Assembly: GCA_023412695.1 (NCBI GenBank) | Contig: JAEYNG010000300.1 | Span: 1 to 6,608, forward strand | DNA length: 6,608 bases | Reading direction: 5' to 3' | Origin: Planctomycetota bacterium | GTDB taxonomy: Bacteria > Planctomycetota > Phycisphaerae > Phycisphaerales > UBA1924 | In this document: positions 1 through 5,648 of the stretch, piece by piece | Layout of the letters: each line of letters starts with the position of its first letter | Position numbering within the stretch: position 1 is the first letter of the stretch | The notes under the pieces: generated by a model | The model's input: only the letters and a program-made list of their open reading frames with translations | What the model was told of the DNA's origin: nothing | Databases searched by the model: none | Program-made: the position numbers and the translations under genes

Positions 1-683
1 GCATCAACAAGTCCGGTCCAGAGGTGGCGGGCGTGGGCGACGGGGGAGCGGCCGTGGACGTTCTCGATCGCCGCGCTGAGTTGCTGCAGCTGTTGGGGCT
101 CGGCGAGCTCGCAGTGCGTCAGCACGACGCAGGAGGCACGCGCGAGCGAGGACGGGGATTCGCGCAGCCAGCCGGCGGGCAACAGGCGGTCGGTGAACGG
201 ATCGGTTGAGGCGTCGACGAGTACAAGGTCAAGATCGCGCGCGACCCGCCGGTGCTGGAAGCCGTCATCGAGTACCACCACCGAGACCGGCACGCCGGCT
301 TCGAGCAGCCTTTGCACACCAGCGGCACGGTCGGGCTGGGCGACGATCGCCACGGCTTCGCCGAACTCACGCCTGTAGGCGTCGGCCTCGTCGGAACGAC
401 GCGTCGGCCCTTTGGTGTAGCCGCGCATCGCGATGCATGGGCGGTGGCCGTGCTGGAGGAGCAGGCCGCAGATGTACGCGACCATCGGCGTCTTGCCGGT
501 TCCGCCGACCGAAAGATTGCCGATGCTGACAACGGGGACCGGGAGCCGCGTGACGCCCTTGCCGGCGTCGAAGGCGCGATTACGGCTGGAGATCGCGGCG
601 TCGTAGAGCCGCGAGGCGATCAGCCCGAGCGGGCCGGGCAGCGGTGCGCGGCGGCGGCTGGCTGTTCGCGGCTGGTCGCTCAT
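1..683 (-). CDS. lpxK: Tetraacyldisaccharide 4'-kinase (LpxK), N-terminal 227 residues, cut by window edge
   Basis: LpxK transfers phosphate from ATP to the 4' position of the tetraacyldisaccharide-1-phosphate precursor of lipid A, at the cytoplasmic face of the inner membrane. Visible in the translation: a basic N-terminus, a moderately hydrophobic amphipathic stretch (about 15-38), the family P-loop GNLSVGGTGKTP (55-66), an RGY motif (87-89), an SDEA segment (97-100) where the family usually has GDEP, and the signature DDGFQHRR (139-146). The C-terminal part lies beyond base 1; family members are usually somewhat over 300 residues, so about two thirds is present. The ATG at 683 overlaps the stop of the upstream membrane protein as ATGA, with a GAAGG site four bases before it, so translational coupling is likely. 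The N-terminal helix is less hydrophobic than in typical LpxK. The assignment rests on the P-loop and DDGFQH motifs and is firm. Confidence 0.95.
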   Translation of the reverse strand, partial: MSDQPRTASRRRAPLPGPLGLIASRLYDAAISSRNRAFDAGKGVTRLPVPVVSIGNLSVGGTGKTPMVAYICGLLLQHGHRPCIAMRGYTKGPTRRSDEADAYRREFGEAVAIVAQPDRAAGVQRLLEAGVPVSVVVLDDGFQHRRVARDLDLVLVDASTDPFTDRLLPAGWLRESPSSLARASCVVLTHCELAEPQQLQQLSAAIENVHGRSPVAHARHLWTGLVD

Positions 684-1096
684 CGAGCCTTCTGCTCACC
701 CGCTTCCCGGAGCTGCGTGCGGAGCTCCTCGCGGAGCTTGCGGCGGACACCGACCGCGAGGCTCGCGGTGTGCGCGACGTCGAGCGCGGCCAGCCCGATC
801 ACTACGGCCAGGAGCGACATGATCGCCGACCAGACGAGCAGGAACGTTCGAGCGGCGTCGGGGTTGGTGGTCGGGTTGCCGACGCTCGGCGCGACGCCGA
901 GCGCGTAGGCCAGCAGCGACGACACCAGCATCATGAGCAGGCCGTTGGCGGTTCTGATCCGCCGCCGCCGGGCAGGCATCGGCTCCTGTTGGATGGCCAT
1001 GACGTGGGCCGCGAGGACCAGCACCGCGGCCGCGGCGATCGGCACGACGAGCCATGCCGGCAGGAGGGCCGCGGAAGTGAGCGGGAGGAGGTCCAC
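680..1096 (-). CDS. Small three-helix membrane protein of unknown function, coupled to lpxK
   Basis: I do not recognise this 138-residue protein. It shows three hydrophobic segments (about 11-33, 50-69 and 84-106), a basic RRRRIR cluster (43-48) between the first two, and a charged, probably helical C-terminal tail rich in Arg, Lys and Glu (about 117-138). By the positive-inside rule the N-terminus would be outside and the 43-48 loop and tail in the cytoplasm. Three in-frame GTG codons could serve as start, at 1135, 1126 and 1096. I prefer 1096 because it follows the epimerase stop by 8 bases and puts the hydrophobic region near the N-terminus; the other two would overlap the epimerase gene by up to 31 bases and add a basic extension (the version starting at 1135 has 151 residues). 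None has a strong Shine-Dalgarno. Its stop overlaps the lpxK start (ATGA). Position between a sugar epimerase and lpxK suggests an envelope role, but that is inference. Confidence 0.72.
   Translation of the reverse strand: MDLLPLTSAALLPAWLVVPIAAAAVLVLAAHVMAIQQEPMPARRRRIRTANGLLMMLVSSLLAYALGVAPSVGNPTTNPDAARTFLLVWSAIMSLLAVVIGLAALDVAHTASLAVGVRRKLREELRTQLREAGEQKAR
688..692 (-). promoter_or_regulatory. Ribosome binding site of lpxK (GAAGG)
   Basis: On the minus strand GAAGG lies four bases upstream of the lpxK ATG, inside the last codons of the preceding membrane-protein gene. It supports the ATG at 683 as the start and fits coupled translation through the ATGA overlap. Confidence 0.55.
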
Positions 1097-1104
1097 GCGG
1101 GAGT

Positions 1105-2133
1105 TTAGGGCTCTTTGTCGGCGCACGCGGCGCACACGCCGCGGTACCAGTCGATCGTCTGGGTCAGGCCGTCCTGAAGCGAGACGACGGGTGTGTATCC
1201 GAGCAGTTGACCGGCGAGGCCGATGTCAGCCTGGGAGTGCAGCACGTCGCCCGCCCGCGGCGGCGCATGACGCGCCTTGAGGTGCGGAACGCCGCACAGA
1301 TCGGCGATGGACTTCGCGAGCGCCAACAGGTCCGTCCGCGTGCCCGAGCCGACGTTCACAACCTCGCCTGCGAGGGGCTTTTCGGACGCCGCCGCCAGGA
1401 GGTTCGCCAGCACGGCGTTCGCGACGAACGTGAAGTCGCGGGACTGCGAGCCGTCGCCGAAGATCACCGGGGCCTCACCCGCGAGGAGCGCGCGGGCGAA
1501 GACGGCGATCACGGCCGAGTAGGGGGAGTCCGCCGGCTGACGCGGGCCGAAGATATTGAAGTATCGCAGATTGATCGTGGAGATGTTGTACGACTGTGCC
1601 CAGGCGAGCATGATGTGCTCCCCGGCGAGCTTGCTGCTCGCGTACGGCGATACCGGCGCGGGGACGTCGGTCTCACGCTTGGGCAGGCGCGTGCTCTGGC
1701 CGTAGGCCGAGCTCGATGCCGAGTAGACGATGCGGCGGGCGTTCGCCCTGCGCGCCGCCTCGGCGACGCGGAGCGTTCCGGTGACGTTCACGGCGTACGT
1801 GCGCTCGGGCTCGGCGATCGACCGCGGCACGCTGGACATCGCCGCGAGATGAAACACCGTCTCCGCCCCCTGCATGGCCTGGTTGAGCGCGGCGTCGTCG
1901 AGAATGGAGCCGTGGATGAACTGCACCCGCTCGGGCTCCATCTCGATCAGCTCGGCGAGATGGTCCGACTTTGAGTTGGACAGGTCATCGATGACGCGGA
2001 TGTTGCAGCCCAGCGAGAGCAGGGCATCGACGAGGTGACCGCCGATGAACCCGGCGCCGCCGGTCACGCACACAGTGCGGCCCGATAATCTCGGACGGAT
2101 CGCGGCAACAGTCTCGTTTGGGAGTTTCAGCAC
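1105..2133 (-). CDS. NAD-dependent epimerase/dehydratase, UDP-GlcNAc 4-epimerase (WbpP/Gne)-like
   Basis: This 342-residue protein is an extended short-chain dehydrogenase that most likely interconverts UDP-GlcNAc and UDP-GalNAc, or related UDP-sugars, through a 4-keto intermediate in the cytoplasm for glycan or LPS synthesis. The Rossmann NAD site is GGAGFIG (25-31), with the acidic pair D49/D50 at the end of the second strand. HLAAMSSVPRSI (95-106), the SSSAYG loop (140-145) and the catalytic Y164xxxK168 (YASSK) follow. RYFNIFGPRQ (190-199) and GDGSQSRDF (226-234) form the nucleotide-sugar end, and a GDVLHSQAD segment lies near the C-terminus. The run of motifs closely resembles WbpP-type enzymes, but substrate (GlcNAc, Glc, or uronate forms) cannot be settled by eye. 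The start is GTG at 2133, the only usual start codon that keeps the whole Rossmann fold; it has no clear ribosome binding site. It heads a tight run with the membrane protein and lpxK. Confidence 0.9.
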   Translation of the reverse strand: MLKLPNETVAAIRPRLSGRTVCVTGGAGFIGGHLVDALLSLGCNIRVIDDLSNSKSDHLAELIEMEPERVQFIHGSILDDAALNQAMQGAETVFHLAAMSSVPRSIAEPERTYAVNVTGTLRVAEAARRANARRIVYSASSSAYGQSTRLPKRETDVPAPVSPYASSKLAGEHIMLAWAQSYNISTINLRYFNIFGPRQPADSPYSAVIAVFARALLAGEAPVIFGDGSQSRDFTFVANAVLANLLAAASEKPLAGEVVNVGSGTRTDLLALAKSIADLCGVPHLKARHAPPRAGDVLHSQADIGLAGQLLGYTPVVSLQDGLTQTIDWYRGVCAACADKEP

Positions 2134-2140
2134 GCGTGGG

Positions 2141-2146
2141 ATGGTA
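2141..2146 (-). promoter_or_regulatory. Candidate -10 element (TACCAT) abutting the epimerase start
   Basis: On the minus strand TACCAT ends seven bases before the GTG start of the epimerase. If it is a -10 box, transcription would start at or next to the start codon, giving a leaderless message, which would explain the absence of a Shine-Dalgarno. No good -35 lies 16-18 bases upstream, so this is a weak call; read-through from the ankyrin gene 75 bases upstream is an alternative. Confidence 0.2.
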
Positions 2147-2208
2147 ACCAGTCGGCTCGCGCGGCGTCGCGGGTGAGCGTCAGCGCCCCGATTGGTTCGG
2201 CGGGTTGG

Positions 2209-3165
2209 TTACTTTGAACCGCCTCCGAGGATGTCGGCGATCGTTCGCCCCGTCGCGTCGTCGCGCTTGGCGGCCCAGTCGCGAGCGGTCCAGCCGTTGG
2301 CAGTGTCCTTGAGCGTCGCGTCGGCGCCGGCCGCGAGCAGCACGCGCACCTTCGGCTCGTGGCCGGCCTCGGCGGCCTTCATAAGCGGGGTGACGCCGTC
2401 GTTATCGGGCTTGTCCACCTGAGCGCCCGCTTCGAGCAGGAGCTCCAGCACCGGCGCGCCGGCGTCGGAGCTCGCCGCGGCGATCGAGAGCGCGGTGTCG
2501 CCGAACTGATCGCTCATGTCGACCGCCGCTCCCGCGTTGATCAGCTCCTGCACCTTCTCGATTGAGCCGTTGCGGGCCGCGCCCATGAGCGCGGTCTGCC
2601 GCCAGCGGTTGCGTTCATCGACGCGTGCGCCCGCGGCGACCAGCGCCCGCACGCTCTCGACGTCGCCGCGAACCGCCGCGAACATCAGCGCGGTCATGCC
2701 GTCGGTCGCGCGGGCGTCGAGCGTCGCTCCCGCGTCGATGAGCCGGCGGACCTTGTCTACGCCTCCCCAGCCCGCGGCGTAGATCAGCGCGGTGCGGCCG
2801 TCGGTGGAGCGGGCCTCGGTCTTTGCGCCCGCCTCCAGCAGCACGCTCACGGCGTCCTCGCTGCCGCTGAAGCAGGCGAGCATCAGCGGTGTCATCCCCG
2901 CCTTCGCGCCCCCGCGATCAATCAACGGCGCGTTGATATCCGCGCCCGCGTCCAACGCGGCGCGGATCGCCTCGACGTTGCCGCCCGTCGCGGCCTGGTG
3001 CAGGTCAACCGTCGCCGGGGCGGCCTCCGCCCGCGCAGCAATGCCCGAGACGCCCGCGGGCATCTCTCGCCCCATCTGGAACGCGATCACCAGCGCGGCG
3101 CCAAGCCCCACCAGCACCAGCGCCCGCATGAACAGCCCGACCGGTGTGTAGCGTTGCTCGCTCAT
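2209..3165 (-). CDS. Membrane-anchored ankyrin-repeat protein
   Basis: This 318-residue protein begins with a short polar N-terminus and one hydrophobic helix (about 9-29), followed by an Ala-rich linker (30-52) and then ankyrin repeats to the end. Repeats start near residues 53, 90, 123, 156, 189, 222 and 257, with a partial capping repeat from about 291. Each carries the usual signature: G-x-T-A/P-L-M-x-A-A, then L-L/I-x-A-G-A. The first repeat has a longer loop containing IDRGGAKAG, and repeat six carries a two-residue insert (SSDAGAP). Ankyrin repeats bind protein partners; no catalytic domain is present. The helix may be a signal anchor holding the repeats in the periplasm or the cytoplasm; an AEA/APA stretch near residues 46-51 could also be a cleavage site, so topology is open. 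ATG at 3165 is supported by a strong GGAGGT. It is divergent from the glucosidase, and its partner is unknown. Confidence 0.88.
   Translation of the reverse strand: MSEQRYTPVGLFMRALVLVGLGAALVIAFQMGREMPAGVSGIAARAEAAPATVDLHQAATGGNVEAIRAALDAGADINAPLIDRGGAKAGMTPLMLACFSGSEDAVSVLLEAGAKTEARSTDGRTALIYAAGWGGVDKVRRLIDAGATLDARATDGMTALMFAAVRGDVESVRALVAAGARVDERNRWRQTALMGAARNGSIEKVQELINAGAAVDMSDQFGDTALSIAAASSDAGAPVLELLLEAGAQVDKPDNDGVTPLMKAAEAGHEPKVRVLLAAGADATLKDTANGWTARDWAAKRDDATGRTIADILGGGSK
2503..2898 (-). repeat. Four tandem 99-base ankyrin-coding units
   Basis: Residues 90-221 of the ankyrin protein are four back-to-back 33-residue units, so the DNA has a 99-base period here. The period shows in recurring phrases such as atcagcgcggt near 2689 and 2785. 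The units have diverged at the DNA level; the flanking repeats differ in length (37, 35 and 34 residues) and break the exact period. Confidence 0.7.
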
Positions 3166-3170
3166 TGTGC

Positions 3171-3176
3171 ACCTCC
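3171..3176 (-). promoter_or_regulatory. Strong ribosome binding site of the ankyrin gene (GGAGGT)
   Basis: GGAGGT sits five bases upstream of the ATG at 3165 on the minus strand. It is the best Shine-Dalgarno in the window and fixes the ankyrin start. It contrasts with the weak or missing sites before the epimerase, membrane protein and glucosidase genes. Confidence 0.8.
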
Positions 3177-3288
3177 GCCCTGAAGCCCTGCCACCAGTTG
3201 ACCATAGATCGCCCGCCTTGGCAACCGGGCCCTGACAGGATCGTAAACCCCTGCGTCACCCATGGCCCGGCGGCCGTGGCTGTTTCGC

Positions 3289-3294
3289 TACACT
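3289..3294 (+). promoter_or_regulatory. Candidate -10 box (TACACT) for the glucosidase gene
   Basis: TACACT lies 36 bases before the ATG at 3331, in the 165-base divergent region, which would give a leader of about 30 bases. No convincing -35 is found 16-18 bases upstream, so the call rests on the -10 match and position only. For the opposite direction TACGAT (minus strand, 3245-3240) is an equally weak candidate for the ankyrin gene. Confidence 0.28.
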
Positions 3295-3330
3295 CCCACC
3301 GTACAGAAAATCCCTTCCCCGGACCCGCCG

Positions 3331-5535
3331 ATGCACTCAATGATCAACCGCTTGTCGCCGCTTGTGTGCCTGCTCGCCGTGCTCTCGGCCCTCTGCGGGC
3401 CGGTCTGGGCCCAGCAGCAGCGTCCGTACACAGCCGAGCACCTCACCTCCGGCGCGGTCCGCTTCCTCCCGCCGGGGCTGAGTTCCTCCAGCGTGCCCCC
3501 GTCGATGGCGGTCAGCATGCCGCAGCGCGTCGCCGGCGGCCTGCCTGACCAGTGGAGCACGACACCGAAGTTCTTCAACATCGACGGGACAAAGTTCGGC
3601 GTCGCGATCGACATCACCCCCGGCACGTCGCTGTACGGCACCGGCGAGGTCGCTGGCCCGCTCCTCCGCAACGGCCGGACAGTCACTTGTTGGAACACCG
3701 ACGCCTACGGCTATACCGAGGCCAACCCGTCGCTGTATCAGTCGCACCCGTGGGTGCTCGCGGTCCGCGGCGACGGCACGGCCTTCGGCGTGCTCGCCGA
3801 CACGACGTGGCGCTGCACGATCGACCTGACCCGCGGGATCGAGATCCTCGCCGAGGGCGAGCCGTTCCCTGTCTACATCCTCGAGGGCAAGACCCCCGCG
3901 GACGTCGTCAGCGGCCTGTCGCGCCTCATCGGCACGATGCCTCTCCCGCCGAAGTGGGCGATCGGCTATCACCAGTGCCGCTACTCCTACAACCCCGAGT
4001 CGCGCGTGCGCGAGATCGCCGACGGTTTCCGCTCGCGCAAGATCCCCTGCGACGTGATCTGGTTCGACATCGACTACATGGACGGCTACCGCGTGTTCAC
4101 GGTGGACGCATCGCAGTTCCCAGACCCGAAGCGGCTCAACGACGACCTCGGCAGGATGGGCTTCGAGCGCATCTGGATGATCGACCCCGGCGTGAAGGCC
4201 GAGAAGGGGTACTCCATCTACGACCAGATGATCGAGCAGGACCTGTGCGTCCGCACGAAGTCGGGCGACGTCTACAGGGGCGAGGTCTGGCCGGGCGTGT
4301 GCGTCTTCCCCGACTACACCCGCCCCGACGTCCGCGCATGGTGGGCCGGTCTCTACAAGGACTTCATGGCCTTGGGCATCTCCGGCGTGTGGAACGACAT
4401 GAACGAGCCGGCGATCTTCAACGTGCCGAGCAAGACCATGCCCGAGGACAATGTTCACAAGGGCGGCGCGTGGGACACCGGCGGTGTACTCCCTGAGGGG
4501 CCGCATCTTCGCTACCACAACGTCTACGGCATGCTCATGGCCAAGGGCACGTTCGACGGCATCGTCGCCGCGAATCCCGACAAGCGACCGTTCGTCCTCA
4601 CCCGCGCCGGCTATATCGGCAGCCACCGATACGCCGCGACTTGGACGGGCGACAACTCCGCCGAGTGGGACGACCTCGAAGACTCGATCTCGATGGCGCT
4701 CAACCTTGGCCTCTCCGGCCAGCCCTTCGCTGGCCCGGACATCGGCGGCTTCAACGGCAACGGCCCCGGCGGCGAGAACAACGGCAAGCTCTTCGCGCGG
4801 TGGATGGGTATCGGCGCGCTGCTCCCCTTTGCCCGCGGCCACACGGGCAAGGGCAATATCGACAAGGAGCCCTGGGCCTTCGGGCCCGAAGTCGAGCAGA
4901 TCTGCCGCCTCGCGCTCCAGCGCCGCTACCGGCTGATGCCGTATCTCTACACCGTGTTCTTCGAGGCCAGCGACTCGGGCCTCCCCGTAGCGCGCCCGCT
5001 CTTCTTTGCCGATTCTTCTGACCCCGCGCTCCGCTCCGAGGACGACGCGTTCCTCCTCGGTGGCGATGTGCTGGTCGTGGGAAAGGTCACCCCGCTCGGC
5101 GACCGTGTCGTCGCGCTCCCCAAGGGCAACTGGCGCACGTTCGAGCTCGTCGGCGAGAACGGCCACCCCGACCTGCCCGAGCTGCGCCTCCGCCCGGGCG
5201 CAATCGTCCCTTGCGGCCCGGTCATTGAGTGGACCAGCCAGGCCCCGCTCGACCCGCTGACGCTCTACGTCAATCTCGACGACACCGGAAACGCGTCCGG
5301 ATCGCTCTATGAGGACGCCGGCGAGGGCTACACCCACCTGCAAGGCCAGTTCCTGCTGTCGCAGTACTCCGCCGGCCGCACCGGGAACACCGTGACCGTC
5401 CGACTGACCTCGACGGCCGGGAACATGTCGCGGCCGGAACGTGCCCTCCGCGTCGTGGTTGTCGGCGACGCCGGGACGACCTTCACCGCCGAGGGCCGCG
5501 ACGGGCAGGACGTGGTGGTCACTCTGCCCGAGTGA
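3331..5535 (+). CDS. Secreted glycoside hydrolase family 31 alpha-glucosidase
   Basis: This 734-residue enzyme should hydrolyse terminal alpha-linked glucose from oligo- or polysaccharides with retention of configuration, outside the cytoplasm. Residues 1-27 form a signal peptide (NR, hydrophobic core, then VWA before QQQ), with signal peptidase I cleavage likely after A27; no lipobox fits the Cys at 22. A beta-sandwich N-domain follows (about 40-205; SLYGTGEVAGPLLRNG, then WNTD). The TIM barrel (about 208-545) carries GYHQCRYSY (212-220), IWFDIDYMDGYR (243-254), the nucleophile D356 in GVWNDMNEP (352-360), acid/base D441 in TWTGDNS (437-443), DIGGF (470-474) and ARGHT (501-505). Beta domains complete the C-terminus. 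Catalytic residues are intact and length is normal. ATG at 3331 is chosen over an in-frame ATG at 3262, which would put 23 residues before the signal peptide; ATG at 3340 is also possible. The Shine-Dalgarno is weak. Exact substrate linkage is not determinable. Confidence 0.95.
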   Translation: MHSMINRLSPLVCLLAVLSALCGPVWAQQQRPYTAEHLTSGAVRFLPPGLSSSSVPPSMAVSMPQRVAGGLPDQWSTTPKFFNIDGTKFGVAIDITPGTSLYGTGEVAGPLLRNGRTVTCWNTDAYGYTEANPSLYQSHPWVLAVRGDGTAFGVLADTTWRCTIDLTRGIEILAEGEPFPVYILEGKTPADVVSGLSRLIGTMPLPPKWAIGYHQCRYSYNPESRVREIADGFRSRKIPCDVIWFDIDYMDGYRVFTVDASQFPDPKRLNDDLGRMGFERIWMIDPGVKAEKGYSIYDQMIEQDLCVRTKSGDVYRGEVWPGVCVFPDYTRPDVRAWWAGLYKDFMALGISGVWNDMNEPAIFNVPSKTMPEDNVHKGGAWDTGGVLPEGPHLRYHNVYGMLMAKGTFDGIVAANPDKRPFVLTRAGYIGSHRYAATWTGDNSAEWDDLEDSISMALNLGLSGQPFAGPDIGGFNGNGPGGENNGKLFARWMGIGALLPFARGHTGKGNIDKEPWAFGPEVEQICRLALQRRYRLMPYLYTVFFEASDSGLPVARPLFFADSSDPALRSEDDAFLLGGDVLVVGKVTPLGDRVVALPKGNWRTFELVGENGHPDLPELRLRPGAIVPCGPVIEWTSQAPLDPLTLYVNLDDTGNASGSLYEDAGEGYTHLQGQFLLSQYSAGRTGNTVTVRLTSTAGNMSRPERALRVVVVGDAGTTFTAEGRDGQDVVVTLPE

Positions 5536-5544
5536 GAGTGCAGA

Positions 5545-5578
5545 GCGGCCTGACGCCGCGGGCGGGGTGAAGTCCGCC
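5545..5578 (+). terminator. Two small hairpins after the glucosidase gene, possible weak terminator
   Basis: GCGGC (5545-5549) pairs with GCCGC (5555-5559) across a five-base loop, and GGCGG (5561-5565) pairs with CCGCC (5574-5578) across an eight-base loop. They begin ten bases after the glucosidase stop. Only ATTT follows the second stem, so there is no proper U-tract; in DNA this GC-rich such hairpins occur by chance, hence the low confidence. Confidence 0.3.
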
Positions 5579-5592
5579 ATTTGGCGACCGTG

Positions 5593-5598
5593 TATGCT
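5593..5598 (+). promoter_or_regulatory. Candidate -10 box (TATGCT) for the FHA-GAF gene
   Basis: TATGCT lies 50 bases before the TTG start of the FHA-GAF gene and matches the -10 consensus at four of six positions. No -35 match is seen 17 bases upstream. With the hairpins just before it, this suggests the FHA-GAF gene may have its own promoter. Confidence 0.25.
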
Positions 5599-5637
5599 CA
5601 TCCGGCCCCGCGCGTTTGTCGCGGCGGCACGCACACC

Positions 5638-5641
5638 GGAG
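5638..5641 (+). promoter_or_regulatory. Ribosome binding site of the FHA-GAF gene (GGAG)
   Basis: GGAG is followed by a seven-base spacer and TTG at 5649. It decides the start of a gene that has no ATG before its FHA domain; an upstream in-frame TTG at 5616 lacks such a site. Confidence 0.55.
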
Positions 5642-5648
5642 CGACGTC

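Noticed and set aside
252..908. A 218-codon plus-strand frame over lpxK and the membrane protein
   Set aside because: It runs across two well-supported minus-strand genes and their junction and shows no family motif.
1207..1974. A 255-codon plus-strand frame inside the epimerase gene
   Set aside because: It is antisense to the conserved SDR motifs, and its Arg/Val/Gly/Asp-rich content is a mirror of codon bias.
2134..2208. A possible terminator between the ankyrin and epimerase genes
   Set aside because: Only short GC-rich partial inverted repeats without a T-run are present; nothing above what chance gives at this base composition.
3262..3330. Longer glucosidase start at the ATG at 3262
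   Set aside because: It would put 23 residues containing Arg and Pro in front of a textbook signal peptide and would cover the probable promoter element; the start at 3331 fits export better.
3552..4496. A 314-codon same-strand, shifted-frame ORF within the glucosidase
   Set aside because: The translation is almost entirely Arg/His/Pro/Gly-rich, and it lies within the catalytic domain of the real gene.
3337..5634. A 765-codon open frame antisense to the whole glucosidase gene
   Set aside because: It mirrors a gene with clear GH31 motifs; in GC-rich DNA the strong third-position bias keeps antisense frames open. Its translation is Arg/Ala/Val/Asp-rich low-complexity with no recognisable motif.
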